A stretch of 64,000 bases of DNA from Bryum argenteum (taxonomy: Eukaryota > Streptophyta > Bryopsida > Bryales > Bryaceae), in assembly GCA_037043015.1 (NCBI GenBank), contig CM073329.1:3736648-3800647 (forward strand). The letters run 5' to 3'. How positions within the stretch are numbered: position 1 is the first letter of the stretch; each line of letters opens with the position of its first letter. Under the pieces are notes generated by a model. It saw only the letters and a list, made by a program, of their open reading frames with translations. It searched no databases and was not told where the DNA came from. A program made the translations under genes and the position numbers. Positions 11,458-23,900 of this stretch are shown piece after piece.

Positions 11458-12190
11458 TCAAGAAGTAGAAGAATCGTTTTTCTTCGGAATCTCTGCAAAT
11501 AGAGCCGCCATCTGCAAGTTTCCTTCTATAGCTAATTTGCGCCCCTCCTTCTCGTTGTCAATCAACTTCTCTGTCAATTTTAGTTTTATTTTCTCCAACT
11601 CAACAAGACCGGAACTAATTGAAGAAATGACAGTAGCTATGGCATCAATACCTTCAAAAATCTTGCGCTTCTTTTTGTTGGGCCTGCGGTTCACTTGCCT
11701 CTCATATCTAGGAGCCCTAGCAGCCTTAGAGCGGGGAGTGAGATTGGAAGTCGTAGAGGAAAAAAGAGAGGGCGGTAGAGTTTGAAGAATCACATCCTTG
11801 TGACTCATAACATGCTCATGCTTCTTCTTATCCTTGTATAAAAAAGAGCTTCCTTGATCACTGCCATTTGAAATGCCATTGACTTTAGCAGTGCCGGAAT
11901 ACACACAATCAAAAAGGGCAAACCATGAAGTCCATGTTGAAGGTGTCGCTCCGTTCGCTGACTGCTTCTCCTTTTCTTCATGGTATAAACTTCTCATCTT
12001 CCTCCATTCTTCCTTGTTTGTTAGCCGGTATGTAAAGTCTCCTCTGGAAATTGTACATTGATGACATCGGCGAAGTAATCTCAATTCTCCACCTTGAAAG
12101 CCTTTCTTTTATACTCCCAATATTTTTCCTCAACAATTTTGAACAAAAAATGGAGAACTCTATCACTCCATTTTCTCTCATAACTTGCCT
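11458..12190 (-). pseudogene. Myb/SANT-like DNA-binding protein (Harbinger ORF1 type), degenerate
   Basis: Read from 12190 downward, SYERKWSDRVLHFLFKIVEE then KYWEYKRKAFKVEN is a trihelix/Myb-SANT fold like those in plant Harbinger-associated ORF1 proteins. The Trp expected next is a TGA stop. The sequence continues DYFADVINVQF and, after a frame change, KEEWRKMRSLYHEEKEKQSA, the third helix region, then a Ser/Thr-Trp segment (STWTSWFALFD). The C-terminus carries a basic patch (RRPNKKKRKIF), a possible nuclear signal, and a Leu/Lys-rich coiled-coil-like helix. In Harbinger elements this protein assists transposase DNA binding. It lies on the same strand as, and about 1.7 kb downstream of, the transposase relic at 13851-15180, so both may come from one element. 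Confidence 0.72.
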
Positions 12191-12275
12191 TTGGAATCAC
12201 ATTTTGAGTCCCCCAACCTCCCTGGGGCTATCCTCTAGCAGTATCGCCAATAGGCTACCTCCCAAGTCACCCATT

Positions 12276-12277
<2 letters not shown>

Positions 12278-12327
<50 letters not shown>
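12278..12327. repeat. Poly(A) tract, 50 bases
   Basis: Uninterrupted run of A. It may be a retroposon tail or an expanded homopolymer; no flanking duplication was identified. Its exact length in an assembly is unreliable. Confidence 0.9.
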
Positions 12328-12334
<7 letters not shown>

Positions 12335-13850
12335 TGCTCACAATTGAACAAACCCTAGTTACGACTATGAGTCTTCCAAACGTCCCTCGATAGTCTTTGG
12401 AGTCACTAAGGTCTCTAGAGGAGTCCATGTGCACTCACTTGTGGAAGCCTTTTGCAGAGACGGTTTAGATTCACGTTCGTGAGGAAGGGTGTTGATTTTA
12501 GCGTTATTTTTTTTTTACTGTTGTACCTTGCACGTGATTGATTGAGCAAAGTGAGGGAGAGGTAAACAAACGAGAGTTGCGCGCGAAGAGCGGACTCTTC
12601 CGTCCGCCTGGGTTTGAGCAAACGCGGAGACGTCGGAGCTGCACTGAACGCTTTCAAAAGGAGCCGTTTGGCTCATGTGAGGAGACATAGTAATTGATTG
12701 AAAATTTGATTGTTGGTTGTTATGTTACAGTTATGTACTGCAAACTTTGTCGTCACATATGACATGTTATGATTGTTTGTTGTCACTACGAACGGTCAAA
12801 AGATCGCTATCTATAAACATATTTCAATCATTTACTCTTAATCGCTGCGGACAATATGAATCCTATAGTTATAGGATCTTAAATTTCTCTAAGCGTATAT
12901 CTTTAAGCCTAAAAAGATCCGCGCGCCGAAAATCAAGAGATACAAGAATGGAAGGCCGTTTCATGGCTTAGAGGCCGTTTCCAAAACCCTTAAAATTATA
13001 TCTCTAATAAAAGAATCATTTCGCCTCATCAACAACCTTTATCTCCTCATTGGGGACTTAGACGAATTATGAGCGGTAGTGCGAGAAGTCGCAAGGCCTT
13101 GGTCTCCCAAGCCTTCGTAGGTCTCTTATCTTTGAGATGTCCAACGAGAGTTAGGATCTCTATTTGTATAGGATGTTTGGCTGAAATTTGTTGTCAAGGT
13201 AAGATTTGAAGATCAAAACAATCTCCATTGGCTGCAATGACCTCAATTTCCACACCTTCTATGCTCTTATGTATTCCGATTACAAAACATGTTTCAATTT
13301 TCTTAATACATGATGCTGAATTTTTTTCAACAACGTGTTGTTTTTGCCTAATTCTGATCAATTCTACTATTGTACTAATTTTTCACTCTTTTGTTCTAAG
13401 TGTTGATACATGGCTCAAATTGCACATTCGGATGCATGTGGTCATCCATAGATTGAAGTAGACAGTAGAAGCGTGCAAAAAAAAATTCAACATTTTATTC
13501 AAACAATACCGCCCTTATAAGATTGCAAATGGAGGCTCCGGATCATGTCATAAAGAGTGCAAGTTCTATGATGTCTTTCATCAATGGTGGCATTAAATCG
13601 GTACTATTTCCAACCATGTTACATCAATGGCAAGCGATATGTCATTTCAAGTTTCAGAAAATAATAAGGAGGAAGTGAAGAAAGTACTTATTTCAGCAAG
13701 AGACTCTACCTCTTATATATAACAAACCAAAATTTGCAAAATCAAACCCTCACTATCTTCGCTCAAATGGTGAAGAATTCTACTATTATGGTTAGAAATT
13801 TCAAGGAAACAAATGCCTTGTTACAGAAAGTAGAAAGACAAATGGACCGC
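12328..13850. other. Spacer with no supported gene
   Basis: No coding family or repeat was recognised. Short frames at 12415-12657 (minus), 12717-12971 and 13228-13461 (plus) lack motifs. Confidence 0.4.
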
Positions 13851-15180
13851 TTAATTGATAACCTCTGTATTCCACTCTTCCTCACTCTCCATGCTAGGAA
13901 AGAGGATTTTATCCTTTTTCAACAAATGTGCTTCCCAAAAAGATTTGGGCATCAATTCATGTGATTGAGTTGCTTGAATCAATAAATTCTTGACTCGTGT
14001 TTCTTTCTCCAATCGTCTCTCTTGTAACTTCGTATTGTCAACTTCTTCAAAGCCATATTTGTTGTCGTTCTTTGTCGTATCTTCGATTTCCTCCATTGAC
14101 ATATCTATCTCACCCAAACCGCCTTATCTCCCGTGCTCCTTCTAACGCACCATTAAAAATATCACCTTTCTCAAATTGTTTCATCACGCGAGAGTTCTCT
14201 CTCTTCATCATTTCTTCACTTTCCCTCGCCCAATTATCGTCAACAGTTCCTTATGAATGATACTCAAATTATGCAAACATATGCGAGTGGTCACTAAAAA
14301 TGAAATATACCTGAAAGACATCTTTATCTTTTTCAAAAGGATTTTCCAATGCCTCTTTGAAATCCAAAATTCCTTCTCCAGGGACATTCTAGTAGAGAAT
14401 TTGATAAAATTCCAATGTGTCTTGGCTCTTGGCAAACCCTCATTTTTCCCTTTAGAAAGAGAATACAACCACATCCTCATGGCATAAGCGACATCACCTA
14501 CAAGTTTTTAAGGTGCTAAAAGTCCAGTCATGAATTTCTTCCCAATATGTGAATCTTGAAACGAAGTCCAATCATAGCATCTATTCGTCCACTAGAAATT
14601 ATAATCCCAAAACTGACATTTAGCATCCACTACTCTTTGGAGAAACATCAAATAAAATTTCTTTCTATAATAAGAAGTAGTAGGGTCTAAAGGAAGGGCT
14701 ATGGTACAAATATGACTACCATCTACTGCTCGTATTACACAAGGAAGGTCCCTTAATTCCTCAAATTCTGCGGCAATTCTCGTTAATGTATCCGCGGTTT
14801 GTTTTTCAATTACTAATGGTTTTAGATGTTTTTCAACCGCCACACCAAAGTCCTGAACAATAATAGAAACCGTACTCTCATGAATCCCATTATTTCAGCA
14901 CATCCCCGCAAAGTGTTCCGACTACAAAGTCTACGAAGAGAAATAGCAACTCGGGCTTCAAGAAAAATTGCACATCTCATGTTTGTATTTACCCGATATA
15001 ATGAAGGAGCCAAAACACGACACAAATGTTTTCGGGAAGTAACCTTGAATGTTGTCCAAACAAATGTAAGGTGTAGCTCCCAAACTATTGATTCTCCAAA
15101 AAGAAAAAGGTTGTTCTACCCTGCATCCAAGCATCTTGTGCCACCCTTGAAACGCCACCGCCTTCCACCATGATGGCATA
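13851..15180 (-). pseudogene. Second PIF/Harbinger transposase, different subfamily, degenerate
   Basis: Read right to left: EARVAISLRRLCSRNTLRGC (near 14900-14960) is the N-terminal helix-turn-helix region. A frame change leads to VEKHLKPLVIEKQTADTLTR and LPCVIRAVDGSHICTI, with the catalytic Asp in AVDGSH. After a gap, VGDVAYAMRMWLYSLSKG (near 14490-14430) holds the second Asp. KEFWISKRHWKILLKKIKMS carries the Glu region, and RICLHNLSIIH is the C-terminal signature. Stops and shifts break it into at least three frames. The open frame 13851-14117 downstream is acidic and may be a C-terminal extension or unrelated. It is clearly diverged from the 9.3-10.3 kb relic (AVDGSH against AIDGTP). Confidence 0.83.
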
Positions 15181-16094
15181 CATTATAGTCATGGCACTAT
15201 AATGTTGGGCCAAGGCCAATTGTTGCAAAATTGCAACCATGAATAAAACATGCTAAACAGCCATGAAGATAACAAGTGCAATTACCACCTATGCCTTCTC
15301 TCATCCATCTTTACCAAAGATAAAGAGAAAGATGAAGATAGGTCGATTTTGTCAAAAAAAAAAAAAAAAGATCTTATAGCCTCTAGAAACAGCCCCAAGG
15401 ACTTTACACATAGAAGAATTGGCCCCCACTTTACAGATTTTACAATGTGTTCTCCAAGCAGCGCATGGACTCGAAAAGTGAGTGAATTGGCTTGGAGATT
15501 CGTTGGCCTGTACTCCCTATGTATAGCGTCCCTTATAATTTGGAACCGGGCAGCTATGCATTTTATATGTCATACATATACACATAGTTTATATCAATGA
15601 TCACAATTGGATAAAGACTTTCATCAATAAATGCACCTAGGGTTGCTCATGTTCTTCATGTCTCCAAGAATTTGTGCCTCCTTGCAAGTATGATATAAGC
15701 GCTCACTCTAAAATTTGTGAAAAAAACTCGATAATATACTTAAAAGCATATCAACCATAGTAGCCTAAAACTCTCGATACCATTGAGAAAAAAAAATCGG
15801 AAACGGACCCAATTAGTGTATAAAGATAGAGCATTAATTTCTTACAACCAAGCTAAATTTAGATTGGAGAGTTATTTGTGGATCTCCGGGGGTAATTTAG
15901 ATAGGAAAGTTTTTCATGTTCTTGATAACATTTCACTTTTCATTATTGAAACAAAACAATAAAATTATCCCAGATTTTCATAAATTTATTTGTAGTGTTC
16001 GCTCAATTCAAATTGCTCTTAACCCTTAAACACCCAAGCAAGCCCAACATACTTGCTACTGGGTGTATTTCCCACAGTGCTAAGCGTTTAAGGG
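15181..16094. other. Spacer with no supported gene
   Basis: An A-run lies near 15355-15369. A small foldback at about 16025-16085 pairs cccttaaacaccca with tgggtgt and cgtttaaggg. Nothing else was recognised. Confidence 0.4.
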
Positions 16095-16203
16095 TAAGGT
16101 AGGAGTCCTGAAAACCGTCTGAATTTCAGCTTTGCATACTTGGAACAGTGGTGTAAAATTTTAATTATTTTTCGATGGTCTGCAAAGCTAGTGCAAATCC
16201 ATC

Positions 16204-16236
<33 letters not shown>

Positions 16237-16557
16237 ATTTTTTGAGTAATCCTATAATTTCCTGTGAATTTTTGAATCTCGAGTCTTAGGAGTCTTACTA
16301 CCCGAACATAGAGTCTTTGGCTTTTTGCAAGGTTGTATTCGAAAAGTGTGGATTGAATGTCCCAAAATGAATTAAAATAGGTTTAGAACCGACATAGGAG
16401 TTGTCTAAAACCGTTCAAAGATGCAAGGAGGGAGCTAAAAACAGTGGATGGTTCCCAAAACCTGTCAGTTTACCATGAACGGACGGTTCTACAGCCCCTA
16501 CCCATAAACCTACTGTGCGGTTTTTGGGGCTGGACGGTTTTCACGACTCCTACCTTA
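16095..16557. mobile_element. Element with 25-bp terminal inverted repeats
   Basis: The left end starts taaggtaggagtcctgaaaa and the right end, reverse-complemented, starts taaggtaggagtcgtgaaaa; both continue ccgtc, with one mismatch in 25. The interior is non-coding, with several related accgtc/gacggt motifs and a 30-base poly(A) run at 16206-16235. No clear target-site duplication was found, so the class (MITE or TIR relic) is open. Confidence 0.65.
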
Positions 16558-17204
16558 ATTGCTTTTTGTATTCACAAGCTAACTTTGGTTCTCTACATTT
16601 TTTTTCTTTTTCTTTTTCTTTGAACCAAATTATGAAATAATCAATTGACAAAGCCATTATTCCGTAATTTTATGTTGTAGTTTTTTAATTTAAGAAGCCA
16701 ACAAATGTATAAAATGTTTGAGAAATACATCAATGTCAGGTCATAAAAATCAACTCCTTTTAGATTATTATTTTTTTTCGAGAGCTGCCCGTAGAGAGAG
16801 AGGGAGAGGGCCAACAGTAATGTAGCCATCCGACATGCCTATGGGGTCCCACTTTTGGGCACAATAAAAACAAGTGTTACTGCAGCTGGCCATTCAATCA
16901 ATGCAGCCACTACGTTCACAGCAGAGCCAGGTAAACATCCCATTTAAAGCATCGTTGAATCAATAAAATCCTTAAACAACACTCTTCCACTGACTTTTAT
17001 TTTTTTAATGAAGATTCCAATTAATCCACATTGATAGCCTAATAAAAATATTTTACTATAGTCATGGGTATTTTTGAGGTTGCTGCGTAATTACTCTTTA
17101 CTTCTGGAAGATGAGTTGGTTGGTGCAAGCTCTAAATGGACACCTTGGAACATTGGAAGTGTTTATTGTATTTTTTATATGACATACCCTCTCTCGGAGC
17201 TCTG
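16558..17204. other. AT-rich spacer
   Basis: No gene or repeat was recognised. A short GA-rich run lies at 16793-16810. Confidence 0.4.
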
Positions 17205-18217
17205 TATAAAGAGGCTACGAATAGGGATTGAGGCAAATTGTACGTCCCCGCCTTAGCCTAAGGGCAGCTCGTAGCACGTTGTTGAGGGTTCCGCCTCCGG
17301 CCTTCCGAGCCTCACTCCCGTTGTGCCTTCTAGTCACGCTGCTTGCTCTTATCCTGTGCTCCCGCGCTCACTTCTCTTACCAATGCCCACGAGCGCTCTA
17401 AGGAAGTAAAGAAGGCTCGAAAGCATGTTTTTCTTGTGTCCTCAAGCATCTCGTTTCCTTAATCCAATCAAACTTCAATCAAATAACCATGCTCTCATCT
17501 TAGCTGGCATAATTCTCACCAAGTTATGCAATTATACTTAAATTGTGCTTAAAGGAGACACAAAATAATTTATCGCCAATGAAATTGGTGTCTTGGGCAA
17601 TGCATGCATTGTTGATGTCTATAAAGCACTTCATGAACAACTCAATTAGTTTTGCTTAAGACAACAATTTCTATCTACGATAGCAATTTCTGTTTGCGAC
17701 AACAATTTCTGCTTGCTCAAGACATTTATTTCTGTTGTGGAGGAGGATTTCTACTACTCTAATATTGTCTTTTAAGATTCTTATCTGTAAGAAGTTCCGT
17801 CATCTGGAAATTTTTGTTCACAACTAACTGTAGATGCACCTCATGATACAACTTGTTCAATAGCATTTTGTTGGGAAGAAGTCGACCTACTTTTGAGGAC
17901 AACTCGGGACAAAGTCTTGGATTTTGCGCTTCCTCGGTGGTCAAAGCTTCTTGAAGTTCCATCTTAATTGTGGATTTTAGATTGAAAAGGAAAGACAAAA
18001 GAGGTCAAATGAGTGGGAGCCTTACGAGCAGGAGTAGTGAGGGCGCTGGTCCAAGAAGTGAGCACAGGAGCAGCGAGCATCGTGACTGGAAGGCGTGGCT
18101 GGAGGCGGAACGCTAGGGAGCTTGCCGCGCAAGGTAAACTCGATCTACAAGCTGCCCTCGTGCGACGACAGGGACATGCAGTTTGCCTAGATCCCCATTC
18201 GTAGCCTCTTTTTATAA
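17205..18217. mobile_element. Foldback-like element with imperfect inverted arms of about 170 bp
   Basis: The left arm (about 17205-17380) starts gtataaagaggctacgaata. The right arm (about 18050-18217), reverse-complemented, starts ttataaaaagaggctacgaa. Further matching blocks follow in the same order: agggcagct(c/t)gta, gttccgcctcc, agtcacg and cctgtgctc. The arms are GC-rich and the 670-bp interior AT-rich. It contains a small direct repeat (acaatttct-type) at 17660-17730 and no transposase. Long diverged inverted arms suit a foldback or non-autonomous TIR element; flanking duplications were not resolved. Confidence 0.68.
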
Positions 18218-20159
18218 ATCTCCCCCTCTCCCTCTCTCTTTAACATTTATTTGTAGTAAACTTGCAAGAATGTCTATACTAGGAAAGTGAAGATTTTAGG
18301 GTTGGAGATTAACCCGAAGTCAAAGCATAAGTAAGGGCCGGTTTACAATATAGTGTAGAAGTCCACTGGTCAAGAAATCAAGAAGAAATCTCAATTGTAA
18401 TTGATTGAAATTGAGGCTCTTGAAATGTAATTTGTTGAAAATGAAATTCTCGACCAACCGTGGCCTTCTTCAGTGAAGTGTAAACCAACTTTAAGTCTGC
18501 AAGGTATTGTGCATGAGGTTACAACAGATTGAACAACTTTCATTCTTAAGTTAAGAAATCATACAAGATTTGAAATGTTAAAAATAAGACTCAAAAGTGT
18601 AATGTTTGGTTGCAATTTTAGTAAAATTCTTAGTGGGCACTTGCACACTTACTGAGGCATGGGGGGGGGGGGTAGATTCCCTCTTGGACCTATTTGAAAT
18701 CGATTTTTTTGTTTTGATATCAAAAGTAGGAAAATTTTGAAGTTGACTCTTATTTTTTTAATAGTTTTACTTTAAAAAAATATACGTACTTTTTAAGATA
18801 ATATGGCAACACATGATATAGAGACACATGGTTTTTAGCTTGTTTTATGTAGTAAACTTTGTGTGGTATCCTATTGTGTAGCAAAAGAAGAACCCCTGAC
18901 TAGGTTGGTCCAAATCGATTGACTTATCCTTGAATGTATGCCTAGGGTTTATAACAAATGTGGTACAACTACTAACCCCACTTATGATGAACATTCTTTT
19001 ATACATATATATCCACTCAAAGTAATGTAGGATCTTTGTTTAGTATACTTGGCAACATATAGAATACACCAAAATGTTAATTATCATCTCTAATTGTTTC
19101 AAATCCCCGCGAAAAGAATATTTGAAAATCTTCTAATGTTGTTTAGTGGAAGCACTTAGTAAATTCTAAAACTGGAGTAGAAGCAAATTAATTGAGTATA
19201 TCAAAAAGAGGGGACTTATGTAGATATATCAGATATGTGCATGACAAATATGTAATATTTAGAACACAAGTATATGGATCTATGTTTTGCAATGTTTGTT
19301 ATTGTGTATTAAACATTTTGATGCAGAGGTTCATCAAACACACCAAAATAGCACAACACAACACTTGAGAAATAAAATGGTTACCTCATGGCCATTTGAA
19401 TACTAAATAGGTTGTTTTGTCGTGTGGGCATAGCATCGAGGATAGATCAAATGAACACTATATTCACGCGAACCCATAGGACTCTTATTCTTTTCCTTTC
19501 TAACAAGAAATGGTTAATTAATTTTCACTCTCTGAGCCCTCAAATCTTGAAAAGCTTTACCGTCCTCTCTCGTCAATATTCAAACCCATGTGGTCAAAAC
19601 TTACAATTTTCTATACCAATAGTAGATTTCATGTTTGAAATCAACAATGCAACAACAATATCTTGTTCATTTATTTCAAAAGCAATTGGAAGTACAAATA
19701 TTAAGCCTATCTCATCACCGATTCTTAAAACTAGGCTATCAAAAACTTGTGAATCCACGTAGCTAGATCATTACATGGATAAGCTTGATCATCAAATGGT
19801 TAAGAATACAAAAAAATTTACTATGATACTAGAGTAGTTTACATTTTCACCTCATCTACAACCTATGCATGGAAATGGAGAAGCACAACTCATACAATAT
19901 TGCAAAAGTTGCCTTTTTTGTAAAGGGATACCCAAAAAACTATTTGAAAAATATGTTAGAATCTCGTGGGTGTAAAGGGATAATCTATATTTAGGAAGAG
20001 TACTTGGAGTGTGAGTGATCATGGCTGCGGAGACTTGAATTGCTGCCCGTGAAATATCATAGTTGCCATCATAAGTACGGGCAGGCAGCAAAAGGTCAGC
20101 TTAGAATGACACCAACCCATCCACAAACGGGAAAGGACGTCAGAGGCAACTATCATCCA
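18218..20159. other. AT-rich region upstream of the RhoGAP gene, no supported gene
   Basis: It contains a G12 run at about 18661-18672. The 116-codon plus-strand frame at 19412-19762 has no recognised motif, start context or splice borders and is not accepted as a gene. Promoter elements of the RhoGAP gene may lie at its right end. Confidence 0.4.
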
Positions 20160-20905
20160 ACTACATTCATCACCGCACGTCAACGTCCCCCTCCCCACAT
20201 TCCCCCACCGCGGACGCGCGTCCGCGTTCACACCCTTCTCGCACCCTGGCTTGCTCCATCCAATGGCCCCAGCGTAGTGGTCGCGCGATCTGCTGCCATT
20301 CCATCGCCGACGCCGTCCCTCCCTCGCTTCGCAGATCCCAGTTTCCGGAGCATTGCCCAAGAATTTCTCTGGAGATCTGACGCTCGCTAGCTTAGCCCCC
20401 CTTCCTTTTTCTGGTATGCTCGCTTGCTCGCTCGCTCGCTCATTCCCATTTAAATTTTTTTTGGGTTGTTGGTTTTCCTCCCCTAGAAACAAAACTCATG
20501 AGATGGAAACATGAGCAAGGGTTTGATGAGACCAGGGTTTTAGATCCATGGGGTTAGGTTAGAATAGAATGCGAGAGTGGGAGCTCTCCGCGCACAATGT
20601 GGTAACAATACGAAGGGGTGTTGTAATCTAGGGCGGAAAATATGGTTTGGTTTCGCTATGGAAGAAGACTAGGGTGCGGAATGTGAGAGAGGAGATCGCT
20701 CGCTACGATGTGAAGATAGCTGGACCGTATTTTTCGGACAATGGGGGGAAGACAACGCCAATGTTGCTGCAACAATGAAACCCAGGAAAAAGTTGTTAGG
20801 GCACCTCAGCATTATTATGGCGTTTGACGCCAATGATCATCGATTTTAGTTGGGAGTGTTTTTCCAACGCCCAACCCCCCTTCTAACACCCTGGCGGCCG
20901 AAGAG
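20160..20905 (+). promoter_or_regulatory. Promoter and 5' leader of the PH-RhoGAP gene
   Basis: A GC-rich, pyrimidine-rich block (20165-20410) sits in AT-rich surroundings. It contains an 18-base perfect palindrome cgcggacgcgcgtccgcg at 20209-20226, a CCAAT motif near 20259, and a gctc repeat at about 20421-20440. A possible leader intron starts at ttctg|gtatgc near 20413. The transcription start is not determined. Confidence 0.5.
20209..20226. promoter_or_regulatory. 18-bp perfect GC palindrome
   Basis: cgcggacgcgcgtccgcg equals its own reverse complement and lies about 700 bases upstream of the RhoGAP start codon. A dimeric transcription factor site is possible but unproven. Confidence 0.5.
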
Positions 20906-23900
20906 ATGTCCGCTGCAGTGAGCCCGACTCCATTTGACCGCCCTGCCCGAACTAGTAATCGCAGCAATAACTTGGTGAGCTTGTTTTTCGAGGATCTGCA
21001 CCTCTGCATTGCATGTTTTCGCTCTAGATCTGCCACCTCAAGCACACAAATTAGGTCATCATTAATCCACTCAAAATTTGAATACTCACTTCCGAAGCTC
21101 AATAGCTCGCTTTCATTGATCTGCGGAGCCATTTTAGAAACCCTATCTTTCCTGCAGTAAATGGAAGTTTTGACGCTTTTTAGGGCATATGATTCTTGTG
21201 AGTAGTGATTACATTGGAGTACTTAGAATTTTGAACTCAATCATAAGTCCGCTGTGCAGGTTTACAAGAGCGGGCCACTCTACATCTCATCGAAAGGTGC
21301 GAATATCTTTGGAAATGAGGATGAATCATTGTTACAGTTTGGTGGAGATAATCGGTTACTGAGATTGGTTTAATGGCTACTCAGGTTTAGGTTGGAAGTC
21401 ATGGAAACGACGCTGGTTCATTTTGACTCGAACGTCACTAGTGTTTTTCAAAAATGACCCGGTGAGTATCAACGTGCATATCCATATCAAGTCAATGTAA
21501 GGTTATGATCGGTGACTATTTTGAGAGGTAGGGAGAAGCAGCAGTTTCTGATCTGTGATGATTTGGGTGCAGAACACATATCCCTCGAAAGGGGGTGATA
21601 TGAACCTGACGCTTGGAGGAATTGACTTAAACAACTCCGGCAGGTAATCATCGACTTTATTGTACAGAATCAATTAGTGCCCTCGCAATAGCAGTTGAAC
21701 TAATCACCTATGATGGACATGTGAACAGTGTGCTTGTACGTGCGGAGAAGAAGTTGCTGACAGTCTTGTTTCCGGATGGAAGGGCTTTCACTTTGAAGGT
21801 GATCACTTGTTTTTTGATCCATTTATAACTAGGTGGTGAATGATTCAATTGCATCAATCGTTAAAGTATCTCATTTCGGTCAGTGCTTAAATGGAATCTC
21901 TAGAGCAGTTGAGACACGATACATGGATTCAGGGTTTAAGAGATGACAGATGTCACAAACAGTCTGTTTTCATCTATGAAGATGGGTCCGGTGTCCACAT
22001 GTGGAAACTTGGCTAGTTTGACTTCTTTCTGGTTCTTAACGTGGTTATTGTACTTACAGGCGGAAACAGTTGAAGATGTGGACGAATGGAAAGACGCATT
22101 GGAGCGAGCTCTTCAGGCTGCCCCGAATGCTTCGACTTTGAGTAATAGTCCAAGCTTTCAGACTGAGGCTCTTGAGTCTCTCGATGGGTCTTCGGAGCAA
22201 GGTGGGTCTTGGCCGTTCAAGTCTCATTTCGAACTGTAGGGAAGTTGATTTTAGTGTTCACTATCTAGACCTCAAAATCGCCTGTGTATTGACAGGTCTC
22301 ATAGGAAGCCACCGGCGACCCGTCAGATCTATGGTCGTTGGACGACCAATCTTACTAGCCTTGGAAGATATTGATGGAAGTCCATCGTTTCTGGAGAAGG
22401 CTCTTACGTTCATCGAGACACATGGTATGCCATTCCACTTGCGTTTGTTGCATCGAACGCACTTTGGCATTCACTAACGTGATGCTTTCTGTTCACAGGT
22501 GTCGGAGTGGAAGGTATTCTGCGGCAATCTGCGGATGTTGAAGATGTGGAGCGACGAGTCCGTGATTATGAACAAGGTTTCTTGCTGTGTGTGTTGTTGT
22601 TTCTGGCACTTGGTGATAAGCAAAGTACAAACAGCTGACTCTTGTTATCCATTTACTCATGTTTCAGGGCGGAATCAGTTTTTATCTGATGAAGATGCAC
22701 ATGTCATTGGCGATTGCATCAAGGTTGGATTTCTGACGTCTTTCGATGTTGTGAAAAAGATTTCTTCTTCAAGAGTAAAGGCCTAACTTGTAGTTTTTTG
22801 TTGGGAGCAGCATGTGCTGAGGGAGTTGCCGTCATCACCAGTTCCTACACCATGCTGCACAGCACTTCTCGAGGCTCAAAGTAATAACACCTCATTGCAC
22901 ACTGATTCAAACTATCGTCCTTGGTGCAATCTATTGACATTTTTTTTATGTGCGCAGGGTTAGAGGGTAAGGGGACTCGTATCCAATCAATGAAGGCAGC
23001 TGTTACTGATACATTTCCTGAGCCTAATCGACGACTTCTCCAAAGGTAATGAGAAGTCTGAAGCTAGTAGCTCTTACTCTGAAGCTGATCTTGTTCTTGT
23101 GTTACTTTTGTCTTACCCAAGGTTGTGCTGTTTTGCAGAGTTTTGAAAATGATGAGAACAGTATCAGCACACACAGATGACAATCGAATGACTGCGTCAG
23201 CTGTTGCTGCATGTATGGCTCCTCTGTTGTTGCGTCCTTTGTTGGCTGGTGAATGCGGACTGGAGGATGAGGCCGAAGTTAGTCCGGACAATGCTGCTCA
23301 GCTCCTGGCTGCTACGGCTGCTGCTAACAATGCGCAATCCATTGTTACCACTCTGCTTGAAGAGTATGACCACATTTTCGAAGTAAGTCACTCTTGCTGG
23401 CTCTCATTTGTTTACATTTTCAATGTTTCCTTGTTTCACTTGTATGTCCTGGCTTCCTATATCGAATATATTGCTATGCTTATGGATCTTGCTCAATTCG
23501 CATTTATTCCTCTGCAGGATTATGGTTTACAGCGTGCCCCGCCGTCTCCTCAAATATACGGAACGCTCGAGGCAAGCGAAACCGAAGCATCATCTGACGA
23601 AGAGGATGATGAAGGATTGCACGCAATAAATGAAGGGGAAGGCAACTTTCACGATGCGGCAAACGATTTACAGGAAGAGGGTGACGACTACAACGAGCGT
23701 GCACTTTCGGGCACTCTCAGCGAAAGCAGTGGCAACCTTGGCAGTGATGTTTTCGACTACAAGGTGTTTGAAGGTGGGGATTCCGACAACGAGTGCTCAG
23801 GAGGATTTGGTTCTTCAACTGTGAGACCCAAGGGGAGCACCAAGGCTTGGTCAACGCGCTCTGTGCAACTAGGAAGTGAGGACCAGAATCACTTGCCCTC

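Noticed and set aside
19412-19762. 116-codon plus-strand frame
   Set aside because: No motif, weak start context and AT-rich low-complexity composition. No support as a gene.
23394-23629. Several overlapping frames between RhoGAP exons 12 and 13
   Set aside because: They are read-through of the intron 23383-23517 or shifted frames of exon 13.
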